From assembly GCA_008363265.1 (NCBI GenBank), contig RHKR01000014.1, positions 1 through 13,948 on the forward strand: a DNA stretch of 13,948 nucleotides, read 5' to 3'. Each line of letters opens with the position of its first letter. Position 1 is the stretch's first letter. The position numbers and the translations under genes are program-made. The notes under the pieces are model-generated. The model searched no databases, was not told the origin of the DNA, and worked only from the letters and a program-made list of their open reading frames with translations. Below, piece after piece: positions 1-7,891 of the stretch. The DNA comes from Chlorobiota bacterium. Lineage in GTDB: Bacteria > Bacteroidota > Ignavibacteria > Ignavibacteriales > Ignavibacteriaceae.

Positions 1-1100
1 TCTATTACACCGATCTTGAAAGATTTTCCGTCTTCCTTGATCTCAATTATCTTTTTCTTGGCCGACTGTTCCTCGATCTTGATCTTCTCTCTTACGAGCT
101 TGATCTCAACGGGGATTGCATTCGCGCCATCTTTTTTCTTCAGAATACTTAACTTTACAACGGTTCCCTTGGCACCACGTATCAGCTGAACAGCATCATC
201 AGTTCTCCACCCTACAATGTCCACCATTTCTCCGTCATCTCCCTGCCCGACAGCGATAATTCGATCGCCATCGTCTATCTGACCGCTCTTCGAGGCCGGA
301 CCACCCGGAACCACGCGCACTATTGTGATGTAGTCATTCTCTGATGTGAGAGTTGCACCGATCCCCTCGAGTGACTGCGACATGTTTATATTAAAATCCT
401 GTGATGTTTTCGGTGACATGTATGATGAATGCGGGTCGATCGCTTCCATCACTGAACCCATGTAAATCTGGAATACATCATCTGCCCGGTATTGATTTAT
501 CGCTTTCTGGAGATTTTTGTATCTCTTCTCAAGCACCTCGCGGGCATCTTTCTCTTCCTTGCCTCCGAGTATCAGTCCGATAATATCGAACTTGATCCTT
601 TTCAGCCAGAGTTCATCCAGTTCCTTCTCTGTCTTTGCATAAGGGGCTTTCTCACGGTCCAGGTTCACTTCCTCATTCTTTGTGAGATCAACCGGCTTTG
701 AAAGAACAGTCAGGGCGTACTGTATCCTGGTGTTCATTCTGTCTCTGTATCGCTTGAATATCTCAAATGGAGGTTCGAGATTGCCGGTGCCTATATTCTG
801 GTCAAGAACGAACCTGTATTCCTCAAACTGATCTATATCCGGCTTCAGAAAGTACATCCTCTGAAAGTCGAGAGACTTCACATAGTCATTCAATATCCAC
901 GATGACAAACTGTCATTGAATTCCTTGGGACTGTAATGGTATCGCTCGATGAACATCGACACAAGCTGCATTGCCGAAGAATGCCTCTCTTCAGGCACTA
1001 AACTTTTACTTGTGTCTACTGACGTTCCCTGAGAGCAGACGGTAGCATTGAATGAAAAGATGAATAGAAATACTACTGCCACGAAAAGAGGTGTTCTCAT
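1..1100 (-). CDS. prc: Tail-specific (C-terminal processing) protease Prc/Tsp, N-terminal part, cut by window edge
   Basis: This is a periplasmic S41A-family serine protease that degrades or trims proteins from their C-termini. The reading frame is open from ATG (complement of 1098-1100) to the left edge and gives 366 complete residues. Residues 1-24 look like a Sec signal peptide: a short basic start, a hydrophobic stretch (VAVVFLFIF) and a possible cleavage site near CSQG. Residues about 35-215 match the helical N-terminal domain of the family, with an LDFQRMYFL-type segment at 77-85. The family hallmark DPHSSYMSP is at 222-230. A PDZ domain follows at about 245-320, starting at SLEGIGA with PGGPASKSG at 265-273 and the GWRTDDAVQLIRG segment at 297-309. 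Full-length relatives have about 680-720 residues, so the catalytic Ser/Lys domain lies outside the window. An AGGA sits 5 nt upstream of the start. The gene is divergent from mutA. The family call is firm; whether the catalytic half is intact cannot be seen. Confidence 0.93.
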   Translation of the reverse strand, partial: MRTPLFVAVVFLFIFSFNATVCSQGTSVDTSKSLVPEERHSSAMQLVSMFIERYHYSPKEFNDSLSSWILNDYVKSLDFQRMYFLKPDIDQFEEYRFVLDQNIGTGNLEPPFEIFKRYRDRMNTRIQYALTVLSKPVDLTKNEEVNLDREKAPYAKTEKELDELWLKRIKFDIIGLILGGKEEKDAREVLEKRYKNLQKAINQYRADDVFQIYMGSVMEAIDPHSSYMSPKTSQDFNINMSQSLEGIGATLTSENDYITIVRVVPGGPASKSGQIDDGDRIIAVGQGDDGEMVDIVGWRTDDAVQLIRGAKGTVVKLSILKKKDGANAIPVEIKLVREKIKIEEQSAKKKIIEIKEDGKSFKIGVI

Positions 1101-1105
1101 AAATT

Positions 1106-1109
1106 TCCT
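1106..1109 (-). promoter_or_regulatory. Shine-Dalgarno of prc
   Basis: On the minus strand AGGA lies 5 nt before the ATG at 1100. It supports this start, which also gives a well-formed signal peptide. Confidence 0.55.
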
Positions 1110-1187
1110 GAGTCTGGTTATCAATCTCTGGTCCAAATGTTTTTATCAAACTTGTAATATAAGCAATTGATCAAGCGTTATTTATTC

Positions 1188-1227
1188 AAAAAAAGGCCCA
1201 TATCTTAATTAAACGTTTCTGTGGGCC
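1188..1227 (-). terminator. Terminator-like hairpin upstream of prc
   Basis: Read on the minus strand, GGCCCA (1227-1222) can pair with TGGGCC (1200-1195) across a 21-nt loop. Seven T residues follow immediately (1194-1188). This is the form of a rho-independent terminator acting on leftward transcripts. It lies 88 nt before the prc start. It could stop antisense transcripts coming from mutA, or act as an attenuator in a long prc leader. The stem is only 6 bp and the loop is long, so the call is tentative. The opposite strand has no T-run after the stem. Confidence 0.4.
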
Positions 1228-1249
1228 AAATGTTCCCCTTTTGCCCGAA

Positions 1250-1279
1250 TTGTGACTATTTAATTATGTATTTTACAAT
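1250..1279 (+). promoter_or_regulatory. Possible mutAB promoter
   Basis: TTGTGA at 1250-1255 and TACAAT at 1274-1279 are separated by 18 bp and resemble -35 and -10 elements, 44 bp before the mutA ATG. A second TACAAT occurs at 1298-1303 inside a direct repeat. The match is moderate, the region is AT-rich, and the host sigma factor preference is unknown. Treat this as a candidate only. Confidence 0.3.
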
Positions 1280-1306
1280 ATCGAAGATTTATTTTTTTAC
1301 AATATC
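1271..1306 (+). repeat. 12-bp direct repeat upstream of mutA
   Basis: TTTTACAATATC occurs exactly at 1271-1282 and again at 1295-1306, spaced 24 bp start to start, which is a little over two helical turns. Both copies lie in the 5' region of mutA, 18 to 53 bp before its ATG. The copies could be paired binding sites for a regulator or duplicated -10 elements. The AT-rich context makes a chance origin possible. Confidence 0.5.
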
Positions 1307-1323
1307 AATTCGAGACACCTTAT

Positions 1324-3471
1324 ATGAATGAGAGATTACCTGAAAAATTAGAGTTAAGGGAAGTCTTCGCCCCGTCAGATCATGCTGCCTGGAAGAGGGT
1401 TGCGGAGGCTGATCTAAAAGGCATCCCCTTTGAAAAAAAACTTGTCACTAAAACCTACGAAGGCATCGACCTTCAGCCCATCTACACCCGCGAACACCTC
1501 GAAAAACTACCAGCTCTTGACCAATTCCCCGGCCTGCTCCGACAACTCAGAGGTTCAACAGCGTCAGGAAACGCGAACGGCGCATGGTTGATTGCACAAA
1601 GCCTGTCTCACCCACTGGCTGAAAATTACAATAAATTGCTTATCGATGCTCTGAATAAAGGGCAGAACGCCATTGTCTTGCCCCTGGATCTGACCACAAG
1701 ATCAGGATTGGATGCCGACTATGGAGAGATCGGACAAACCGGAAAGGATGGGGTTTCAATCTCCGGCATCGGAAGTCTTTCCCGTGCATGGAAAGGTGTA
1801 GATCCAAAAGCATGTCCGTTTTTCGTAAATACCGGTGCCACTCCCCTTGCGTTCATGTCTCTCTTTTCAGCATGGCTGAATAGAGAAGGCTCAGACATTT
1901 CTGCAGTATCCGGTGCGGTTTATGCTGATCCGGTTGCAATGCTCTTCGAAACGGGCAGGATTCCCGTGACAATAGACGAAGCCTATACCCATATTGCCGG
2001 AACTATAAACTACCTTCATGGCAAAGGATCCGGGATAAGGGCTGCAGGAATAGATGCTTCTGTATATGCTGGAAGTGGTGCCTCAGCTGTCCAGGAACTG
2101 GGTATCGCTATTGCATCAGCTGTGGAAATGATCCACAGACTGCAGAAAGAAGGAATCGCACCTGAGGTTGCAGCATCGGCACTCTTCTTCAGATTTGGTA
2201 CAAGTACCAATCTGTTCATGGAGATAGCCAAGTTCAGGGCATCAAGATTGCTTTTTACCGAATTACTCTCCCAACTGGGAATAGATCCGGCAATACCTCA
2301 GTTTATGGCCGCAAAGACGTCCGAGTACTACCACTCCACCATTGATCCCTATGTGAACATGCTCCGGGTGACCACCCAGGCATTTTCGGCGGTCAATGGA
2401 GGTGTTAATGTTCTCGAAACAGTCCCGTTCGACTCCTTGCTCACTCAAAGCGATGAATTCGCTAACAGGATAGCAAGAAACACCCAGCTAATTCTCGGCG
2501 AAGAATCACACCTTGATCATGTTACTGATCCCTCAGGCGGATCTTACTATATCGAAACCCTCAGCAGCGAACTTGCACAGCAGGCCTGGCAATGCTTCAG
2601 AGAGATCGAAGCCGCGGGTGGAATCATCGAGGCATTGCTCTCCGGTAAGATCGTAAACGATATCAATACCGTTGCCGTGAAGAGAATAAAGGATGTGGCT
2701 TCCAGAAGATCGGTTATGGTTGGTGTAAATCAGTATGCCAATCTTAAGGAAGAGGTCAGGACAATTACAAAGCCGGATCCCAAAGAGATCTATGACCGTC
2801 GTGCCGAGTGGCTTCAGAAGTTCAGGGTTTCGGGGTCATCCGGTTATCACGATTCAATACTTGTAGACCTGGAGAAGGCAAAGAACGAAAGCGACATTAC
2901 AAAACAGATTGACATTGCCGCGGAACTCGCTCTTAAAGGAGCCACACTCGGTGAAATATTCAGCCACATAAAAAACAGTTCGGAAGTTACTGTTTCTCAA
3001 ACTCTGGTGATTGAAAGACCGGCTGAGCAGTTCGAAAGGCTGCGCTTAAGGTCTGCTTCACACAAAGCGAAGACAGGTTCTTTCCCTTCGATTTATCTCT
3101 TTAATATCGGCCCGGTTAAGCAGCACAAAGCTCGCGCAGACTTTTCACGCGGATTCTTCGAAGCCGGCGGTTGCGAGGTGATCAATGGAAGGGCTGTCGA
3201 TAACATCAACGACGGTATTGCAGCTGCAAAGGAATCAGGAGCAAAAGTATTCGTACTATGCTCAACGGACGACACTTACCCCAAACTGGTGCCTGAATTC
3301 ACAACCGGTATTCGATCCGCGCTTCCCGGTTCTCTCTGCATACTTGCGGGTTACCCTAAAGATCAGGTGGATGACCATAAAAGATCAGGAATCGATGATT
3401 TTATCTTCCTTGGTGCGGATGTGGTTCAAATTATTTCTTCAATCTTCGAAAAAACGGGAGTTGCAAAATGA
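1324..3471 (+). CDS. mutA: Methylmalonyl-CoA mutase small (non-catalytic) subunit
   Basis: This 715-residue protein partners MutB in the cytoplasmic, adenosylcobalamin-dependent interconversion of (R)-methylmalonyl-CoA and succinyl-CoA. An N-terminal mutase segment at about 20-60 includes [13 protein letters not shown] (28-40). The degenerate TIM-barrel follows to about 470, with [17 protein letters not shown] (292-308), ARNTQL (384-389) and [10 protein letters not shown] (402-411). The C-terminal domain (about 585-715) has the B12-binding fold but not the full cobalamin motif. Aligned with MutB, the motif His is kept (H601), but the Asp is K599 and the Gly is R604, as expected for a subunit that does not bind B12. 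It is somewhat longer than the 638-residue Propionibacterium protein. No clear Shine-Dalgarno precedes the ATG at 1324. The stop overlaps the mutB start by 4 bp (ATGA), which implies translational coupling. Confidence 0.95.
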   Translation: MNERLPEKLELREVFAPSDHAAWKRVAEADLKGIPFEKKLVTKTYEGIDLQPIYTREHLEKLPALDQFPGLLRQLRGSTASGNANGAWLIAQSLSHPLAENYNKLLIDALNKGQNAIVLPLDLTTRSGLDADYGEIGQTGKDGVSISGIGSLSRAWKGVDPKACPFFVNTGATPLAFMSLFSAWLNREGSDISAVSGAVYADPVAMLFETGRIPVTIDEAYTHIAGTINYLHGKGSGIRAAGIDASVYAGSGASAVQELGIAIASAVEMIHRLQKEGIAPEVAASALFFRFGTSTNLFMEIAKFRASRLLFTELLSQLGIDPAIPQFMAAKTSEYYHSTIDPYVNMLRVTTQAFSAVNGGVNVLETVPFDSLLTQSDEFANRIARNTQLILGEESHLDHVTDPSGGSYYIETLSSELAQQAWQCFREIEAAGGIIEALLSGKIVNDINTVAVKRIKDVASRRSVMVGVNQYANLKEEVRTITKPDPKEIYDRRAEWLQKFRVSGSSGYHDSILVDLEKAKNESDITKQIDIAAELALKGATLGEIFSHIKNSSEVTVSQTLVIERPAEQFERLRLRSASHKAKTGSFPSIYLFNIGPVKQHKARADFSRGFFEAGGCEVINGRAVDNINDGIAAAKESGAKVFVLCSTDDTYPKLVPEFTTGIRSALPGSLCILAGYPKDQVDDHKRSGIDDFIFLGADVVQIISSIFEKTGVAK
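3456..3460 (+). promoter_or_regulatory. Shine-Dalgarno of mutB inside the mutA 3' end
   Basis: GGGAG lies 7 nt before the mutB ATG at 3468, within the last codons of mutA. Together with the ATGA overlap it fixes the mutB start and points to coupled translation of the two subunits. Confidence 0.6.
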
Positions 3472-5651
3472 AACGACCGGAATTTACTGACGCCGGATTT
3501 AAAGCCCCCGGATTTGATAATGCATACTTGAAATGGAAAGAGAACTTCATCAAAGAAACCGGGAAAAATCCCGAAGAAGTTATCTGGAACACCATGGAGC
3601 AAATTCCTGTAAAGACATTATACACACTTGACGACATTAAGGATGCCGAACACCTCGACTATATTGCGGGTATTCCCCCTTTTCTGCGTGGACCGTATGC
3701 TACAATGTATGTTCAGCGACCCTGGACTGTAAGGCAATACGCGGGATTCTCCACTGCAGAAGAAAGCAACGCTTTCTACCGTAGAAATCTTGCTGCAGGT
3801 CAGATGGGTCTTTCTGTCGCGTTCGATCTCGCCACTCACCGCGGTTACGATTCCGATCACCAGCGCGTTATCGGAGATGTTGGTAAAGCAGGTGTGGCGA
3901 TCGATTCAATTGAGGATATGAAGATATTGTTCGATTCGATCCCCCTCGATAAGATGTCAGTCTCGATGACAATGAATGGAGCAGTCCTCCCGATCATGGC
4001 CTTCTATATCGTAGCGGCTGAAGAACAGGGCGTGTCTCACGAACTCTTGAGCGGAACGATACAGAATGATATTCTTAAGGAATACATGGTCCGGAATACC
4101 TACATCTACCCCCCTGCCATGTCGATGCGCATCATAGCGGATATTTTTGGCTATACATCAAAAGAGATGCCCAAGTTCAACAGTATCAGCATTTCCGGCT
4201 ATCACATGCAGGAAGCAGGCGCAACAGCAGACCTTGAGATGGCCTATACCCTTGCTGACGGACTTGAATATGTCAGGACGGGAATAAAGTCAGGGATGGA
4301 TATAGATACTTTTGCTCCCAGGCTCTCATTTTTCTGGGCACAGGGGATGAACTACTTCATGGAAGTGGCGAAAATGAGGGCAGCCCGCCTGATCTGGGCA
4401 AGCCTGATCAGAATGTTTGATCCCAAAAATCCAAAGTCGATGTCACTCCGGACCCACTCACAGACCTCCGGCTGGAGCCTTACAGAGCAGGACCCCTTCA
4501 ACAACGTTGTAAGAACCTGCATTGAGGCACTCGCTGCGGCTTTGGGTCATACGCAGTCGCTTCACACCAATTCACTTGATGAGGCCATCGCTCTTCCGAC
4601 TGATTTTTCGGCAAGGATCGCCAGAAATACACAGCTTTACCTCCAGGACGAAACCGGCATCTGCAAAGTGATCGACCCTTGGGGTGGTTCCTACTATGTC
4701 GAGGCTCTCACCCGTTCACTCCTTGAAAGGGCGTGGCAGCACATCCTTGAGGTTGAATCTTACGGAGGAATGACAAAAGCGATCGAAGCCGGGATACCTA
4801 AGCTGAGGATAGAAGAGGCTTCCGCGCGCCGGCAGGCAAGGATCGACAGTGGAGCTGAAACCATTCTTGGAGTCAACAAGTACAGACCCGACACCGAAGA
4901 ACCCATTGAGATTCTCGAAGTGGATAACACTGCAGTAAGGCTTTCACAGCTTAAAAGGCTGCAGGAAGTGAAGGCGAACAGAGACAACACAAAGGTTGAA
5001 GAAGCCCTGAACGCCATATACAACGCCGCCTTAAGTGGTGAAGGCAACCTGCTCGAACTCTCGGTTAACGCTGCCAGGGCGAGGGCAACTCTCGGTGAAA
5101 TTTCCATGGCTATCGAAAAAGTCTGCGGCAGATTCCAGGCTCAAACCAAAACCGTCGCAGGCGTCTATTCAAAGGAGTATGCAATGAGCAACAACGATCC
5201 CGTTCTGGTTGTCAGAAAAATGACCGATGATTTTGCCGCTGTCGCGGGAAGAAGGCCACGCATTATGATAGCAAAAATGGGACAGGATGGCCACGACAGG
5301 GGTGCCAAGGTTGTCGCAACCGCATACGCGGATATGGGCTTCGATGTAGACATGGGTCCCCTTTTTCAAACTCCTGAAGAGACCGCCCGCCAGGCCGTTG
5401 AAAATGATGTCCATTGTGTGGGTATGAGTTCACTCGCCGCTGGACACAAGACACTTCTTCCAAAACTTATGGAAGAACTGAAGGAACTTGGTCGCGAGGA
5501 TATCATCGTGATCGTTGGCGGTGTAATTCCTCAGCAGGATTATGAGTACCTCTACGAGCATGGCGCTTACGCCATATTCGGACCCGGTACGAAGATTCCT
5601 GAGGCTGCTCAGAAAATAATGGAAGAGGTTCAGAGAAGATTCAGCGAGTAA
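3468..5651 (+). CDS. mutB: Methylmalonyl-CoA mutase large (catalytic) subunit
   Basis: This 727-residue catalytic subunit carries out the radical rearrangement of methylmalonyl-CoA and succinyl-CoA using adenosylcobalamin. The substrate barrel spans about 60-430 and contains [13 protein letters not shown] (84-96). Y91 there corresponds to the catalytic Tyr89 of the Propionibacterium enzyme. R209 (VRNTYIYPP) and H246 ([10 protein letters not shown]) match the CoA and substrate ligands Arg207 and His244. A linker at about 490-590 leads to the C-terminal B12 domain (about 595-727). There [10 protein letters not shown] gives K603, D607, H609 and G612, the DxHxxG motif whose His is the lower cobalt ligand. 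The segments [10 protein letters not shown] (651-660) and VIVGGVIP (681-688) complete the domain. All residues expected for activity are present and the length is normal. The gene is co-transcribed with mutA and is followed by a strong terminator. Confidence 0.97.
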   Translation: MKRPEFTDAGFKAPGFDNAYLKWKENFIKETGKNPEEVIWNTMEQIPVKTLYTLDDIKDAEHLDYIAGIPPFLRGPYATMYVQRPWTVRQYAGFSTAEESNAFYRRNLAAGQMGLSVAFDLATHRGYDSDHQRVIGDVGKAGVAIDSIEDMKILFDSIPLDKMSVSMTMNGAVLPIMAFYIVAAEEQGVSHELLSGTIQNDILKEYMVRNTYIYPPAMSMRIIADIFGYTSKEMPKFNSISISGYHMQEAGATADLEMAYTLADGLEYVRTGIKSGMDIDTFAPRLSFFWAQGMNYFMEVAKMRAARLIWASLIRMFDPKNPKSMSLRTHSQTSGWSLTEQDPFNNVVRTCIEALAAALGHTQSLHTNSLDEAIALPTDFSARIARNTQLYLQDETGICKVIDPWGGSYYVEALTRSLLERAWQHILEVESYGGMTKAIEAGIPKLRIEEASARRQARIDSGAETILGVNKYRPDTEEPIEILEVDNTAVRLSQLKRLQEVKANRDNTKVEEALNAIYNAALSGEGNLLELSVNAARARATLGEISMAIEKVCGRFQAQTKTVAGVYSKEYAMSNNDPVLVVRKMTDDFAAVAGRRPRIMIAKMGQDGHDRGAKVVATAYADMGFDVDMGPLFQTPEETARQAVENDVHCVGMSSLAAGHKTLLPKLMEELKELGREDIIVIVGGVIPQQDYEYLYEHGAYAIFGPGTKIPEAAQKIMEEVQRRFSE
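5171..5186 (+). promoter_or_regulatory. Possible internal translation start for the MutB B12 domain
   Basis: AAAGGAG (5171-5177) is the best Shine-Dalgarno I noticed in the window. It lies 6 nt before an in-frame ATG (5184-5186, Met573 of MutB). Initiation there would yield a 155-residue polypeptide that is almost exactly the cobalamin-binding domain. The AAG GAG codons encode a Lys-Glu pair in a YSKE segment that relatives often share, so the match may be accidental. Confidence 0.3.
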
Positions 5652-5666
5652 GCTGTTCTCCATATT

Positions 5667-5724
5667 GGCTGTATCGTTGGAATTAATGATGACCTCAAGT
5701 TGTTTCAATGATACAGCCTTTTTT
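5667..5724 (+). terminator. Strong intrinsic terminator between mutB and meaB
   Basis: GGCTGTATCGTTG (5667-5679) pairs with CAATGATACAGCC (5706-5718): 13 bp including one G-U pair. Four further pairs (two Watson-Crick, two G-U) can extend it inward to 5683/5702, leaving an 18-nt loop. Six T residues follow (5719-5724). It begins 15 nt after the mutB stop and ends 11 nt before the meaB ATG. It acts in the plus direction only, since the other strand has no T-run after the stem. Confidence 0.85.
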
Positions 5725-5735
5725 ATACCGGAACG

Positions 5736-6854
5736 ATGAACGAAGACAAAAATTCATACAAACCTGACTGGACACCCGAACAACACGGTGATGAATTCGC
5801 AATCCGCGTTGTAAAGGGTGTTGATGCACCTTTCACACCCAAGGAAAGGAAACACTTCAAGCGGAAGGAGTTCTCCAATGAAGAACTTGTCGAGGGGGTG
5901 CTCGCGAACGACCGCAACCGCTTGGCGAAAACGATCACCCTGATCGAGAGTACATCTTCGATACACCAGGCCCGCGCAAAAGATATACTCGCTTCTCTGC
6001 TTCCACATTCAGGAAGATCGGTAAGAATCGGTATCAGCGGTGTGCCAGGTGCCGGAAAAAGCACACTGATCGAATCTCTAGGAATGTATCTGATAGGACA
6101 GGGCCACAAAGTTGCCGTTCTAACAGTCGATCCTTCAAGCTCGATCAGCAAAGGAAGCATTCTTGGTGACAAGACGAGGATGGAGAATCTATCAAGAAAT
6201 CCCGCCTGTTTCATACGACCCTCGGCTTCAGGCGGTACATTAGGAGGTGTCGCAAGAAAGACCAGGGAGTCGATCACGATCTGCGAGGCCGCCGGCTACG
6301 ATGTGATACTCGTGGAAACCGTCGGCGTGGGACAGAGCGAAATAACTGTCAGATCGATGGTTGATTTCTTCCTGCTTGTACTGATCTCCGGAGGTGGTGA
6401 CGAGCTCCAAGGGATGAAAAAAGGAGTGATGGAAATATGTGACGCGATCCTGATAAATAAAGCTGACGGTGAGAACAGGAAAAAAGCACTTTTGGCGAAA
6501 GCAGAATACTCAGCAGCACTTCATTACCTGTACCCTGCCACGGAGGGTTGGGAGTCGAAGGCCTACACAGCCTCCGCACTAACTGGTGAAGGGATACCTG
6601 AACTCTGGACAGTGGTCGAAGAATTTGAGAAAACCACACGGTCGTCAGGGGTTTTTGAAAAGAGGAGAAGAACCCAAAATGTTGAATGGGTTGAGTTTAT
6701 GATCAAAGACTATCTCTACGATTCATTCTTTAGAAATAGTGACATTGCAGGATCGTTCGATCAAATGCGGGAGCGTCTTATGAACGGGGAGATAATCCCC
6801 TCTTCTGCTTTCGACCTGCTGAAGGAGAAATGGTTACATGAGAATAAAAAATGA
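5736..6854 (+). CDS. meaB: MeaB/ArgK-family G-protein chaperone of methylmalonyl-CoA mutase
   Basis: This 372-residue cytoplasmic GTPase of the SIMIBI class gates delivery of adenosylcobalamin to the mutase and protects or reactivates it. Walker A is GVPGAGKST (102-110), followed by VDPSSS (131-136). Walker B and switch region is DVILVETVGVGQSE (189-202), and the guanine-specificity motif is NKAD (241-244). The C-terminal helical dimerisation arm is about 310-372. Residues 1-48 extend beyond the usual start of the conserved region (NEELVEGVLANDR, 48-60) and are charged. An in-frame TGA at 5709-5711 and no other start codon before 5736 fix the ATG at 5736. Only a weak GGA precedes it at 3 nt. 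A terminator separates it from mutB, so expression needs read-through or its own promoter. Its TGA directly abuts the stop of the convergent hydrolase gene. ArgK was once described as a transport kinase; the neighbourhood here supports the MeaB role. Confidence 0.95.
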   Translation: MNEDKNSYKPDWTPEQHGDEFAIRVVKGVDAPFTPKERKHFKRKEFSNEELVEGVLANDRNRLAKTITLIESTSSIHQARAKDILASLLPHSGRSVRIGISGVPGAGKSTLIESLGMYLIGQGHKVAVLTVDPSSSISKGSILGDKTRMENLSRNPACFIRPSASGGTLGGVARKTRESITICEAAGYDVILVETVGVGQSEITVRSMVDFFLLVLISGGGDELQGMKKGVMEICDAILINKADGENRKKALLAKAEYSAALHYLYPATEGWESKAYTASALTGEGIPELWTVVEEFEKTTRSSGVFEKRRRTQNVEWVEFMIKDYLYDSFFRNSDIAGSFDQMRERLMNGEIIPSSAFDLLKEKWLHENKK

Positions 6855-7856
6855 TCAGTTCTTAATAAAATTGAGTATTCCCTTTACACCATCCAGGGCA
6901 TCAGGACCACTGAATACCAAGTGACCTGAACCCTCAAGTTCGATTTTCTCATACTTCATCCCCTTGCTATTAAGGAATTCGAACATCGTCTCATTCTCAA
7001 CAGTATTGTCTTTTTTACCAGTAAGAACAAGTGTTTTCCCGGCCTGAATGTTCTCGTATTGAACTTTGTCCTGGAGGCGCCAAAGGGCTTCAATCGATCT
7101 AACAGGTACCACATCGTACGCAAATCTTGGATCCGGCTCGTGTACACCGGTGTTCTCGGGTTTCCCGCCTTTTCTTACATATGGATTAAAGAGTTTGAGT
7201 AGCCATGCAAACGGACTGTCGATCAGGAGTTTCTTGCTGAAACTGTGTTTTTTCTTGACCAGAAGATAAGGTGCTGTCAGTACCAGTTTGTCGACCTTTC
7301 TCTTGGAGGCCACATGGCAGGCAAGCAAAGCACCCATAGAGTTACCTACGATCGTTATCTCATCGCAGTTGGCGGCAAATACATCATAGGCATTCACGGC
7401 ATCCCGCATCCAGTCCTGCTCCCTGACCACTGCAAGGAGGTGAACATCTTCGAGACCGAATCCGGTAAGAACCGGTGTGTAGTAGGATATTCCTTCTATC
7501 TGCAACATTTCGGTAAGAGACCTTAACTCCTTGGGCGTGGATGAAAATCCGTGTATAAGAAGTACCCCCTTTTTTCTTCTTTTGGGTTCGAACAGCACAG
7601 GAGTCTGCCCTTCGAAAGTACCTTCATCAGGAAGATGTTTGAAAACACGGAACATAGAATAGGATTCCAAAAGCCGGCGCAGATGGTAGTACCTGAACGA
7701 AACGAACAACAGCTTAACCGCGACCACCGACGCGAGGAAATACCTGCCGTATTGTATGGTCACGAAAAGCAGCATTATCAATACCACTTCAAGAATAAGC
7801 CAACCGGTCAACTTTTTCTTTTTATCTGACAACTTTTTCTGCCTATATTTAAGCAA
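6855..7856 (-). CDS. Membrane-anchored alpha/beta hydrolase (Est30/monoacylglycerol-lipase-like)
   Basis: This is a 333-residue serine hydrolase, probably an esterase or lipase; the substrate is unknown. A lysine-rich N-terminus (3-15) precedes two hydrophobic segments (about 17-36 and 39-55), which suggests membrane anchoring. The hydrolase fold covers about 85-333. The oxyanion segment is LLIHGFSSTP (99-108). The nucleophile elbow is GNSMG with Ser173, the acid is probably Asp283 (GKKDNTVENE) and the base is His312 (EGSGHLVF). A lid-like region lies at about 200-260. The longest start is TTG at 7856, immediately preceded in frame by a TAA, so no extension is possible. TTG codons 9 and 16 are alternatives, and codon 9 has AGG 9 nt upstream. 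The first in-frame ATG is codon 28, inside the first hydrophobic segment. It is divergent from the GDPD gene and convergent with meaB, with no terminator seen at the meaB side. Confidence 0.85.
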   Translation of the reverse strand: MLKYRQKKLSDKKKKLTGWLILEVVLIMLLFVTIQYGRYFLASVVAVKLLFVSFRYYHLRRLLESYSMFRVFKHLPDEGTFEGQTPVLFEPKRRKKGVLLIHGFSSTPKELRSLTEMLQIEGISYYTPVLTGFGLEDVHLLAVVREQDWMRDAVNAYDVFAANCDEITIVGNSMGALLACHVASKRKVDKLVLTAPYLLVKKKHSFSKKLLIDSPFAWLLKLFNPYVRKGGKPENTGVHEPDPRFAYDVVPVRSIEALWRLQDKVQYENIQAGKTLVLTGKKDNTVENETMFEFLNSKGMKYEKIELEGSGHLVFSGPDALDGVKGILNFIKN

Positions 7857-7891
7857 TTAGAAAAAACACATTTTTAAATTTACGTAATCGA

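Noticed and set aside
401..701. Two short plus-strand frames (60 and 69 residues) opposite prc
   Set aside because: They overlap each other and lie antisense to the well-supported prc frame, which runs unbroken through this stretch.
1167..1174. TTGATCAA palindrome upstream of prc, considered as an operator
   Set aside because: An 8-bp palindrome in AT-rich sequence is expected by chance and has no flanking symmetry.
5723..6277. 184-residue open frame on the minus strand opposite meaB
   Set aside because: It lies wholly antisense to a fully conserved meaB, has no recognisable domain, and is best explained as a codon-bias shadow.
3468..6854. Possibility that the mutase is an isobutyryl-CoA or ethylmalonyl-CoA mutase
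   Set aside because: The two-subunit MutA/MutB arrangement with RQYAGFST and conserved Tyr91, Arg209 and His246, next to meaB, fits methylmalonyl-CoA mutase.
6845..6857. T-run on the minus strand just after the hydrolase stop, considered as its terminator
   Set aside because: No stable GC-rich hairpin precedes it; only the self-complementary TGATCA is present.
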